NCBI GenBank assembly: GCA_910589305.1
Contig: CAJUTV010000001.1
Coordinates: 247,149-311,148, forward strand
Origin: an uncultured Lachnospira sp.
GTDB taxonomy: Bacteria; Bacillota; Clostridia; Lachnospirales; Lachnospiraceae
Length of the DNA: 64,000 bases
Direction of reading: 5' to 3'
The notes under the pieces are model-generated. The model made no database searches. It saw only the letters and a list, made by a program, of their open reading frames with translations, and had not been told where the DNA came from. The position numbers and the translations under genes are program-made. Of the stretch, positions 26,432-34,559 are shown piece after piece (position 1 is the first letter of the stretch; each line of letters starts with the position of its first letter).

Positions 26432-27112
26432 ATGATTTTAGAAAATATCCCATTACTCCGTGAACTAAACACAGCATCGATTGCTCTTCGGATATTGCTT
26501 GCTTTGCTACTAGGCGGTTTTCTTGGCATTGAACGCGAACAAAAACAACATCCTGCAGGATTTAGAACATATATCGTTGTATGTCTTGGCTCTGCACTGG
26601 CAAGTATAACTAATATCTATTTAACGGCCTCTGTTGGTGGAAGTGATTCTGCAAGAATACCTGCCGCAGTTATTAGCGGAGTTGGCTTTCTTGGTGCAGG
26701 AACCATTCTTGTAACACGCTCTAATCATATTAAAGGACTTACAACTGCTGCTGGATTATGGTGTTGTGCATGTATCGGCGTCGCTGTTGGCTGTGGATTT
26801 TATTCAGGTGCTATTATCTGTTCTATTGTTATTGTATTTTCATTAAGAATGTTATCAATTGTAGATAAATCATTTATGAAATATAACAAATATTTATCAC
26901 TCTATGTTGAATATGAACACGCTGATTTTATTCAAGGGCTTTTTAATTATTGCCGAGTTAATGATTTTGAATTAAAAAATTTAGAACTGCTCAACTCCAG
27001 AAATACAGGAACAAAAGCGGCAACATTTACCATAAAAGTAAAAGAACCTTCTTTAAAGAAACAAGTGGTTGAAAATTTGTATGATATGGAAGGTGTGTTA
27101 CTGATTATATAA
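26432..27112 (+). CDS. MgtC/SapB-family membrane protein
   Basis: 226 residues. Four to five membrane helices lie in the first 145 residues, with the family motif L-G-G-F-L-G-I-E-R-E (about 27-36), F-R-T-Y-I-V-V-C-L-G-S-A and G-V-G-F-L-G-A-G-T-I-L. The last about 80 residues form a soluble ACT-like C-terminal domain. MgtC-like proteins are linked to growth at low magnesium and to membrane ATPase control in other bacteria; the biochemical role is unsettled. AAAGGCAGG precedes the ATG. Single gene. Confidence 0.88.
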   Translation: MILENIPLLRELNTASIALRILLALLLGGFLGIEREQKQHPAGFRTYIVVCLGSALASITNIYLTASVGGSDSARIPAAVISGVGFLGAGTILVTRSNHIKGLTTAAGLWCCACIGVAVGCGFYSGAIICSIVIVFSLRMLSIVDKSFMKYNKYLSLYVEYEHADFIQGLFNYCRVNDFELKNLELLNSRNTGTKAATFTIKVKEPSLKKQVVENLYDMEGVLLII

Positions 27113-27208
27113 TTTTATCTATTATGAAGTTTGAAATTATTATTTTTATAATAAATACATAATTTATTACAAAAAATGGAAAGGATAAAATCAAAGTGCA
27201 ATTCATTG

Positions 27209-27237
27209 TTGTATTATGTCGATAATTAGCGTATAAT
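27209..27237 (+). promoter_or_regulatory. Promoter of the 88-residue orphan gene
   Basis: TTGTAT (27209-27214) and a perfect TATAAT (27232-27237) are 17 bases apart, about 45 bases before the ATG at 27282. Confidence 0.6.
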
Positions 27238-27281
27238 AATTTAATATACAAGTGTAAATTTATATGAAGCAGGGATAATAG

Positions 27282-27548
27282 ATGGAGAAACAAAAGGACA
27301 AGCTAAAGCTAACTGTAGAAGAACAGATTCAGAATATGATAGATAAAAATATACAGTTTAAATTGTATTCAAAAGAAATGGAAGAAATTTATTATTTATT
27401 TTGTGATACAAATGGAAGAATAAAAAAAAATAAATCTTATTTTGAAAAAAATACTTATATAAAAGAAGCATATTTGTTCGTTTGTAATATAATAAAATAT
27501 ATAAATAAAAAAAATAAAAATCCTAAACACACAAATTTTTTACAATAG
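27282..27548 (+). CDS. Small hypothetical protein, 88 residues
   Basis: I do not recognise a family. The protein is highly charged (many K, E, N) with a predicted amphipathic helix in the first half and an aromatic stretch (I-Y-Y-L-F-C-D-T-N-G-R-I-K-K-N-K-S-Y-F). It has two cysteines and no signal peptide or membrane helix. It has a promoter with a perfect -10 box; AGCAGGGA lies before the ATG. Codon use is extremely AT-rich even for this genome (runs of A in lysine and asparagine codons), which could mean recent acquisition or weak constraint. The small RNA unit starts five bases after its stop. Confidence 0.55.
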   Translation: MEKQKDKLKLTVEEQIQNMIDKNIQFKLYSKEMEEIYYLFCDTNGRIKKNKSYFEKNTYIKEAYLFVCNIIKYINKKNKNPKHTNFLQ

Positions 27549-27552
27549 ATAA

Positions 27553-27581
27553 TTGACAAAAGTGTTAAAAAAGAGTAGAAT
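27553..27581 (+). promoter_or_regulatory. Strong sigma-A promoter of small RNA unit
   Basis: A perfect TTGACA (27553-27558) and TAGAAT (27576-27581) are exactly 17 bases apart. RNA should start near 27588. It is the closest match to consensus among the promoters I noted in the window. Confidence 0.85.
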
Positions 27582-27587
27582 GCTATT

Positions 27588-27706
27588 CATGGAACAAAAA
27601 TCGTTAGAGATTTTTACTAGGGCGGTGCGTGCATTAAACTAGATTTGAGCTTATTGAATAAAAAGGTTCACTAAAAAATATTATGTATTTTTTAGTGAGC
27701 CTTTTT
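27588..27706 (+). ncRNA. Putative small RNA of about 120 nt, with a possible 17-residue leaderless ORF
   Basis: Between a near-perfect promoter and a strong terminator lies a unit too short for a normal gene. It can fold: AAAAATC / GATTTTT around GTTAGA near 27596-27615, then the terminator stem. An ATG at 27589, almost on the predicted RNA start, opens a 17-codon frame (27589-27642) reading MEQKSLEIFTRAVRALN, so either a leaderless micropeptide or a chance frame. It does not match the motifs of tmRNA, 6S, SRP RNA or any riboswitch that I know, and no plus-strand gene follows. Role unknown. Confidence 0.6.
27664..27706 (+). terminator. Rho-independent terminator of the small RNA
   Basis: AGGTTCACTAAAAAATA (27664-27680) and TATTTTTTAGTGAGCCT (27686-27702) form a 17-bp stem with one G-T pair, a 5-base loop and a following T-run. 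Confidence 0.9.
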
Positions 27707-27832
27707 ATTATTTTACTATTATTAAATTTATATACAAAATAATAATAATCTGTCCTTATATGTTCTTGAAAGTTTATCTTTTGTTACAGTTGCTGTCAAG
27801 CTCATATTGATAATTATTATAAAATGAAAACA

Positions 27833-27925
27833 ACCTGTTATAAAATGAATACTTTATAACAAGATATTTAATATTAATTAAACATAATACTATATCTTGC
27901 AATCATTCTTCATCTTATAACAGGT
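27833..27925. terminator. Nested long hairpin downstream of the cohesin-like gene
   Basis: The outer arms ACCTGTTATAA (27833-27843) and TTATAACAGGT (27915-27925) are perfect; the inner arms CAAGATAT and ATATCTTG also pair. It lies beyond the minus-strand operon end and beyond the small RNA terminator. T-runs are weak, so a terminator role is likely but not certain. The stretch 27707-27832 is AT-rich without other features. Confidence 0.5.
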
Positions 27926-27947
27926 CTATAAATGAATTTTCTTATAT

Positions 27948-28027
27948 ATTATCTTTAATATATGTTATTTTTAACATGTATTATCTTTAACATACATTAT
28001 TTTTAATATATATTATCTTTTTGTATA
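27948..28027. repeat. Five tandem imperfect units of about 16 bases
   Basis: Units of the form ATTAT(C/T)TTTAA(T/C)AT are repeated about five times, ending 22 bases before the stop codon of the cohesin-like gene. Function unknown; strand slippage could change copy number. Confidence 0.65.
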
Positions 28028-28048
28028 TTTATCATTTAATAGCCAATC

Positions 28049-29038
28049 TCAAGACTGCTTACGATACTTTTTCCAACCTACAAGCATTACAATAACTGAT
28101 AAGCTACAAACAGTCATAGCTACAAATACCCAAATAGCACTCCAATCACCCGTTTGAGCTGATGTGCTACTTTGATTCTGATTGTTGCCATTAGGCTGTG
28201 AATTGTTATCCACACTATTCTTTGATACAGGCTCAAGCGAACCTATTACATTTAACAATTCTTCCGTTACAGCTTCAATTTCTTCCTTTGTAGCATTTGA
28301 ATCATTCATAACAGCCTTTGCCTTTTCTATTGCAGCTTTTAACAGTGCAAAACTATCTGCTGTATAATCTGATTCTACAAATTCTGCTGCTATATCCAAT
28401 GCTTCATTTAATTGAGTCTTATCAATTATTGGGTCTTCTGGATTTGGTGTCTCTGTTTCTTGTGGTGTAGTAGGTTTTTCTGGTTCTTCTGGCTGTGTAG
28501 GCTTTTCTCCTTCTTCTGCTACCGCAATACGAACCGTTGCCTCATCTTCCATAATGGTTTGCAAATCATTTCCTCTTACGACCTTAAATGAATCTGTCAC
28601 CATTTTAATATAGACATCTACCCCATTACCGTCTTTACCTGTTGCAGTTACTTTTCCCACTGTCAACTTATCTTCTGCTGAAAAAAGCGGCTGTGTTCCT
28701 GCAATATAAATATCTAAAACACCTGTGTTTTTATGATAGCGATGTTCACATATTTTTGCCTTTGAAGCAATCGTTTCATCTGGTGAAAAAGACAAATTTT
28801 CTATCTTTTCCAAAACACTTGTATTTCCTGATGTTCCATCTTGACTCGTCACTTCTAAGCTTATCTGGAGAGAAGAAATCTTCTCCCCACTTGCCTGTGA
28901 AAGCTCTGCCTCTACCAAAGCCGACTGTCCAGCCTGTAATCTCAAAGGGGTCTCATTGTCGGCGGCTAATGCCTGCTGCGGCAGCATTGCGATAAATATG
29001 AACACTGCCATAATGATTCCTAAACTATTTTTTTTCAT
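28049..29038 (-). CDS. Surface protein with cohesin-like domain, FIVAR domain and C-terminal anchor
   Basis: 329 residues. Order: signal peptide (1-25, A-L-A-A), a beta-rich domain (about 30-173) with the look of a cohesin (S-S-L-Q-I-S-L-E-V, C-E-H-R-Y-H-K-N-T-G-V-L-D-I, L-T-V-G-K-V-T-A), a P/E/T-rich linker (175-204), a FIVAR three-helix domain (205-270), an N/Q/S-rich stretch, then Q-T-G-D, a hydrophobic helix (about 300-321) and K-K-Y-R-K. The end resembles a sortase signal lacking the L-P (here S-A-Q-T-G-D), so it is wall-linked or simply membrane-held. It starts 26 bases after the dockerin-bearing peptidase gene, so one transcript is expected. The natural reading is an anchored receptor for that enzyme. 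The cohesin call rests on pattern and context. Confidence 0.65.
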   Translation of the reverse strand: MKKNSLGIIMAVFIFIAMLPQQALAADNETPLRLQAGQSALVEAELSQASGEKISSLQISLEVTSQDGTSGNTSVLEKIENLSFSPDETIASKAKICEHRYHKNTGVLDIYIAGTQPLFSAEDKLTVGKVTATGKDGNGVDVYIKMVTDSFKVVRGNDLQTIMEDEATVRIAVAEEGEKPTQPEEPEKPTTPQETETPNPEDPIIDKTQLNEALDIAAEFVESDYTADSFALLKAAIEKAKAVMNDSNATKEEIEAVTEELLNVIGSLEPVSKNSVDNNSQPNGNNQNQSSTSAQTGDWSAIWVFVAMTVCSLSVIVMLVGWKKYRKQS

Positions 29039-29064
29039 GTTCTACTCCTTTTATCGCTCTATTT

Positions 29065-32000
29065 TTAGTTTCCGCTATTTTGTGTCAATGTAATCTTTGG
29101 CAAAACGGATGGCATCTCCACAAAATAAGAATCGCTGACAAGTCTTTGTCCCTCATTTGTCAAAGCATCATCAACACGGTATAACTCTGCACGTACACTG
29201 GTTATCTTTGCCTGATTTTCACTGTTTGGAGCAATCCAGTAAACCCATTTTCCATCGCTTACATCTTGAATATTTCCTGTGTCTGGCACATTTGCAAGAA
29301 TGATATGTTCTGCCTTATCATTTGCAGCAACAATATTTCCATCTTGGTCATATAAAACAACTACATTATATGCTGGATTTCCTTTATAAGAGCCAGTAAA
29401 TATAATCGAACCTGCTGGAATTGCATTTCCCTTGTCATCATATACAAAGTCACTTTCTAACTCTCCAATAGATGGATTCTCTGCTGTGTTTGTAAATTCT
29501 ACATTATCACCAGTAATGCCAAATACATCTAATTCGGATATTGCAATTTCTTTACCAGATTGATTCTTGATTACTAATTTTACTGCTGTTGTATTATAAG
29601 CAGCAATATTGCCATTTTTGCCAAAGTAAACAACTTTGCTTGCTCCAAATACGCCACTTGCAGCCTCTGCCCAGTTTCCATCGGCTCCACGAACATAAAT
29701 TGTATAATCTTGGATTGGTGTTCCCTGATTTACTTTATATTCCAAACCTGTAACCGTATGATATTGGTTAAACTCTATTATTACTTCTGCATTTTCACTG
29801 GCTACACCTGTATAAACAGTATTGACATCATTATCAATAGCGCTCTTAATTGGTGCTTCCGTGCTTGAACCACATGTATCTTCTTTATCCTCATCATCAA
29901 CAACTACATTGCTTGTGTCTTTGAGATTACTTGCGCTAACTGTCCAATTCGTCTTATCAATATTGCCCTTATGCTCAATCTTTAAAGGACTTAATGTCTT
30001 TACTGCAGAGCGATTCAAGTAATGGTCAATCACTGTAATTTCATATGTCACTACACGATTATTCATGGTTGTCACATAATCCGTAAATGTCGATTGTGTT
30101 GTAAATCCAACAACTTCCTTCTCAATCTCTCCGCCAGAAATTGTACAGCGTACAATCTCATATCCAAGTATATCCTTATTATCCGAAGACAGTGTAATAT
30201 CAACCTGATTTGCTGAATTTGCATTTACCACTGCGGTTGTGTTACTGCCGACTGCTTCTACATCACCATTGACTCCAAGACTGCTACCTGTCGAAGCATT
30301 TTCCAGTCGATACACACGAGACTCATCATTTGCATAATAGATTGCTCTTGTCTCTTTCTCAAACTGTTCAGCATATGCGATTGTTTCCTCATCAGGAGTC
30401 TTTCCCCATCGCTCGAAAAATTCCAACACATTTTTTTCTGCTGCTGCACAAGACAGACGCATCAAAACTTGGTCTTTATCACCTGACAATGACAATGCAA
30501 TCTCACCTGGTGCTGGAGCTTTTGCTGGTGTTCTTGAATACGTATCGACTCTTGCAAAGAACAAATTAGCAAGCTGTTCTTCATAATTTTCATAAGTCTT
30601 AAAATTATATCCATTGTCATATGCCAAATGAAGCTGCCAGTACATAGCCAACTGTGTAAATACATTTGGAGCTACACCCTTTGTTCCTGAAGTCACTTTA
30701 TCATAAACATTTTCATACTTAAATCGAACACTAGTATTATTATCTCTAGCTTGTGCAAGTAAAGAGAAATAGTTATTTGTAATTTCTGCAACTGCATAAC
30801 TTCCTTGATTGATACAATGTCCAATTTCATGTGCAATACCCCAACCAAAGTATTGACCGCTTATATGCTTTCCATTTTCGTCCGTCTGTACAGACTTTCC
30901 TGACACCATACCTTTTGTCTCATTCCACTCAATACCTATATGATTGCCTGATGCATACATAAATGCTCCTGCAAACATTCTCTGGTACCGGATATTTAAA
31001 TGTCCCAATGGAATCCTATCTTTTGCCTCAGTTGCTGTATTATTTAATCCTTTATGCTGATAGAACAAATCTAACATTTCTTCCATCGCATCCATTGAAT
31101 TTACAAGTGTTTCTGCATTGCCTCCTGTACCTGTCAAAATCTGCTGTGCTGGCAATGATAATAACATCTTATCCAACAAAATATCCGATGCACCTAATAT
31201 ACAATTTGCCGCCTCATAATCATATCTATTAACAGATGCATTGGCAGAACCTTTGTGTGCTTCATTATGCTTTGCTTCTATCTGCCCAATATAAGACTGA
31301 AGTTCCTTAATATACTGCTCTGCTCTTGCTAATTGTTCACTTCGGTCTGTCACTTGATAAAGGTCTAAAATTGGAACAGAAACGCCCCCACTTACACGAA
31401 CTGCATATCTATCATTTGCATTGTTGCCTGTATACTGTACATACAAAGCACCGCCTGCTTCTGCAGCTATTGATGAAAGCTTTGGAATCGTAATATCATT
31501 TCTTCCTACCTTTAATGTTGCTACCACCTTAAACATAGACGCTGCTTCTGCATGATACTGTGTTGCAACCAACTGTAAATTGGTGTTATCCCCTGTTCTT
31601 TTGGTATTATGTCCAACATAAACCGTAATTTCCTCGCCTGCTGCCGCTGTAATACCCAATGGCTGCCATGCGTTCAGACCGCCAAAACCACGATTGACAT
31701 CTGCTGTCTTGATTGTATTATGAATTTGTACAGAATTACTTAATACAGAGTTTAAAATATCCTCTGCTGTCTTTAATTCTCTCTCTAACTTTTCCTTATC
31801 TGGATGATATTCTCCGCTCACTTCATCTGGTGTATTAATTCTGTTGCGAAGTTCATCAATTGTCGCTTGTGTCACATCACTTCTGAGTACTGTATGAAGG
31901 TCATCTTCATACAATGCCATAATATCATCTTCTATAGAATCATAATGATAAAAATATACTTCAGAAAATGTAATTGTACCTGAAGCCACTACACGGCTCA

Positions 32001-34302
32001 CACCAAATTGAATCTTCTTTGCTGTTATTGCCTCTGGCAGTCGAATCACATAATATGCGTGATTTCCAGATACTTTCCTTTGAATACCCATTCTGTTAAT
32101 CTCTACTGCTTTTCCGTTCTCATCCCAGTATCGTACACGTACATATCCATATGCAGGACTTTGTTCTAATACTTCTAAAAGAGCAATATTTTGCAATTTA
32201 TATGGCTCATCAAATTCATAAGTGACACCATTGACTCCTAAAGGATTATATCCGCCTGAATCCCAGCTATTTAATAAAAAGTGTGAATATGGATTATTAT
32301 CCACTGTTCCCCAAGCTGTTTTACCCTCTGTATCAAGAGGACTATTTACCATACCGCCATTTGTATAAAATGCGTTAATAATATGCTCGCTAACTTTACC
32401 TTCTTCAGCATAATTAATCAGCTTATATTTTGGCATCTGCACTGGTTCTAAATCTGTTGTCTCTGCTACTCCTGTAAGCGATGGCTTTCCTTCGCCAAGC
32501 TCATTGACACCAGTCACATAAACCTCATACGTCGTTTTATCTTTTAATTCAGGTATTGTATAGCTATTTGGTTCAATTCCTTCTATTTTTGTAAAGGTAC
32601 TAGCTCCAACCTCTCTATAATATACATTATAAGAGTCTGTGTCTTCCATCTTTTTCCATGAAGCTTTAATTGCTTTATATGTTCCTGTCACTTTTAAGTA
32701 ATCTGGTGGTTCTGGCAATTTATCAGTCTTCATAACCACTTTGCCTACATCGCTGTATTTGCTTCTCCATGTACCATTGACAGAACGTACCTGAACCGTA
32801 TATTCTTTTCCATTGACAAACTTATCACCTTTGAATGAAGAAGCGTTAAGTATATTACCTTTTGTATATATCAGTTCCTCTTCTCCTTCAAATTGAATCA
32901 ATACTTCATACCCTGTAACATTTACACATGGGTCCCATGTCAATGTAAACTTCTTGTTTTCTGGCTTTGCAGTTACATTCTGCGGAATATCCAAAGCTGG
33001 CTCTGGAATACGATTTTCCATACCATTTAAAAATTCTACTTTTGATATCTCTGCAAGTGTAGCATTTTTCTTCATTCCTTTAATTAAAAATGTTACCTTT
33101 TTCACTGCAATCTGTGTTCCAAAGTCAATGTTAATTGCACCATTTCCTTCTTGTGTAGCCTTTATATTTTCATTTTCTAACAAGAAATGTATTCCTTCTT
33201 CTAAAGGCACTGTTACTTTCTGCTCTTTTCCATTGGCATCTTCATAAGTAACAACTGCTTCCATACTGCGGATGGCATTATCATTTGCAGTATTAATTGT
33301 TACGCCTCCAACAAGGCTTTCTTTATTCTGTGAAAAATCAAAATCTAAAGAAACAGGATTGCTTCCTGAAATATCACCGCCTTTTGCTGGTGATAATGCT
33401 ACAACACCGCCTTCATTTGTCATCAGTGAGTTTAAATCACCTTGTACAGAAGTTACGGACGAATCGCATTTTACATTCACTGCATTGGCTGGCACACCGA
33501 CCTCTAGTGTGGCACATACCGCTTCCATCTGATATCCTTTAGCAAACTTCTCTAAATCTATAAGATTGACTTCTCCGTCACCATTTAAATCAGCACTGTC
33601 ATTTACAAAACCTGAGTCAATGGCATCGATTAACATGGTCTTATCACTGTCATCAACTACACCATCTTTATTGACATCACCAATTAAGAGAACGCCTGGA
33701 TGCGGACCGTTTACATAATCATAACCATCAACAAAGCCCGTCATCAACTTAATAAAATATGCTTGATTTCCTACGCTAATCTCCTGTGTATACTTTGCAA
33801 AACCTGGTGCTGTCACAGTCAACACATAATCGCCTGGCTCAAGGTTTTCAAAAGAAACACCTTGTTGTACTGTCTGCAAACCTGCATCACTATCACCTGG
33901 CAAATCAATAGACTTTACCTCTTGCCCTGTAAGAGAAACTGTAAAATGAACACTTTTCTCTAAAAGCAACGCAGATAAAATAGACACATCAACCTGACCA
34001 ATACCTGTTTTATTTTCTGTATTGATTACTGGATTTTGTGTTCCTGCCGTTACAGAATCTGTCTGTGAGCTGGCTTCATTCATCTCTTTGTTTTCTGCTT
34101 CTGTCGCTGCTGAACTCGTCTGATTTTGCGTATTATCCACTTGCGTTGGCTCTGTTGGTGTGGCTTCATCGACATTTACTGCCGCCAACATCTCATCATT
34201 TATGTTTGCTTGTATATCAGCTTCTTTTTGAAAAGCTTCAATCTGCAAACATGGAATAATAATAAGAATTGCTAAAATCAGACATATTGCCTTTTTCTTC
34301 AT
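29065..34302 (-). CDS. Secreted M60-type (enhancin-like) metallopeptidase with dockerin, FN3 and F5/8-type modules
   Basis: 1745 residues. Order: signal peptide (1-23), T/N-rich region, a carboxypeptidase-regulatory-like sheet (about 100-190), a type I dockerin with two calcium loops D-V-N-K-D-G and D-L-N-G-D-G (about 208-258), a sheet domain (260-430), two FN3 domains (about 437-527 and 530-617), an F5/8-like sheet domain (625-790), helical linker, the M60 N-terminal beta part (about 860-985) and catalytic part with H-E-I-G-H (1158-1162), N-Q after it and the third zinc ligand Glu1173. A second F5/8-type domain lies at about 1455-1597. M60/PF13402 enzymes cut mucin-type O-glycoproteins. There is no C-terminal anchor; the next gene encodes a cohesin-like anchored protein. 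Confidence 0.88.
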   Translation of the reverse strand: MKKKAICLILAILIIIPCLQIEAFQKEADIQANINDEMLAAVNVDEATPTEPTQVDNTQNQTSSAATEAENKEMNEASSQTDSVTAGTQNPVINTENKTGIGQVDVSILSALLLEKSVHFTVSLTGQEVKSIDLPGDSDAGLQTVQQGVSFENLEPGDYVLTVTAPGFAKYTQEISVGNQAYFIKLMTGFVDGYDYVNGPHPGVLLIGDVNKDGVVDDSDKTMLIDAIDSGFVNDSADLNGDGEVNLIDLEKFAKGYQMEAVCATLEVGVPANAVNVKCDSSVTSVQGDLNSLMTNEGGVVALSPAKGGDISGSNPVSLDFDFSQNKESLVGGVTINTANDNAIRSMEAVVTYEDANGKEQKVTVPLEEGIHFLLENENIKATQEGNGAINIDFGTQIAVKKVTFLIKGMKKNATLAEISKVEFLNGMENRIPEPALDIPQNVTAKPENKKFTLTWDPCVNVTGYEVLIQFEGEEELIYTKGNILNASSFKGDKFVNGKEYTVQVRSVNGTWRSKYSDVGKVVMKTDKLPEPPDYLKVTGTYKAIKASWKKMEDTDSYNVYYREVGASTFTKIEGIEPNSYTIPELKDKTTYEVYVTGVNELGEGKPSLTGVAETTDLEPVQMPKYKLINYAEEGKVSEHIINAFYTNGGMVNSPLDTEGKTAWGTVDNNPYSHFLLNSWDSGGYNPLGVNGVTYEFDEPYKLQNIALLEVLEQSPAYGYVRVRYWDENGKAVEINRMGIQRKVSGNHAYYVIRLPEAITAKKIQFGVSRVVASGTITFSEVYFYHYDSIEDDIMALYEDDLHTVLRSDVTQATIDELRNRINTPDEVSGEYHPDKEKLERELKTAEDILNSVLSNSVQIHNTIKTADVNRGFGGLNAWQPLGITAAAGEEITVYVGHNTKRTGDNTNLQLVATQYHAEAASMFKVVATLKVGRNDITIPKLSSIAAEAGGALYVQYTGNNANDRYAVRVSGGVSVPILDLYQVTDRSEQLARAEQYIKELQSYIGQIEAKHNEAHKGSANASVNRYDYEAANCILGASDILLDKMLLSLPAQQILTGTGGNAETLVNSMDAMEEMLDLFYQHKGLNNTATEAKDRIPLGHLNIRYQRMFAGAFMYASGNHIGIEWNETKGMVSGKSVQTDENGKHISGQYFGWGIAHEIGHCINQGSYAVAEITNNYFSLLAQARDNNTSVRFKYENVYDKVTSGTKGVAPNVFTQLAMYWQLHLAYDNGYNFKTYENYEEQLANLFFARVDTYSRTPAKAPAPGEIALSLSGDKDQVLMRLSCAAAEKNVLEFFERWGKTPDEETIAYAEQFEKETRAIYYANDESRVYRLENASTGSSLGVNGDVEAVGSNTTAVVNANSANQVDITLSSDNKDILGYEIVRCTISGGEIEKEVVGFTTQSTFTDYVTTMNNRVVTYEITVIDHYLNRSAVKTLSPLKIEHKGNIDKTNWTVSASNLKDTSNVVVDDEDKEDTCGSSTEAPIKSAIDNDVNTVYTGVASENAEVIIEFNQYHTVTGLEYKVNQGTPIQDYTIYVRGADGNWAEAASGVFGASKVVYFGKNGNIAAYNTTAVKLVIKNQSGKEIAISELDVFGITGDNVEFTNTAENPSIGELESDFVYDDKGNAIPAGSIIFTGSYKGNPAYNVVVLYDQDGNIVAANDKAEHIILANVPDTGNIQDVSDGKWVYWIAPNSENQAKITSVRAELYRVDDALTNEGQRLVSDSYFVEMPSVLPKITLTQNSGN

Positions 34303-34408
34303 AACTTCCTCCTTTTAAATAGATTTAGGTTTTTATAAAACCTATCAATTTGTTTACATGTCCTACTGTCTAGGAAATAAATAAAAATAAAACTATATTT
34401 TCAGAGTA

Positions 34409-34438
34409 ATTATATCACTACTACACTATTCTTGACAA
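34409..34438 (-). promoter_or_regulatory. Promoter of the M60-cohesin operon
   Basis: On the minus strand TTGTCA (34433-34438) and TATAAT (34409-34414) are 18 bases apart. The leader of about 100 bases carries a small hairpin (AGGTTTTA / TAAAAACCT) before AGGAGG and the ATG. Confidence 0.65.
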
Positions 34439-34498
34439 GATTTCCCATCAAAGAAAGTTATTTTGCACAATTTATTTTATATAAAAATACAAATATTT

Positions 34499-34522
34499 AG
34501 GCACCTTCTATAGAAGGTGCCT
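34499..34522. terminator. Perfect 24-base palindrome, terminator behind the foldase gene
   Basis: AGGCACCTTCTA and TAGAAGGTGCCT are perfect reverse complements. It lies 38 bases beyond the stop of the gene at 34560 and upstream of the M60 promoter, so it isolates the two units. U-rich sequence follows on both strands. Confidence 0.75.
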
Positions 34523-34559
34523 CCCTTATTTATTTTGTTATTTTTTATAATTTACTTCC

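Noticed and set aside
27588..27706. Riboswitch (guanidine or preQ1 type) because of ACTAGGGCGG
   Set aside because: Only a few bases agree, no aptamer stems fit, and there is no plus-strand gene downstream to control.
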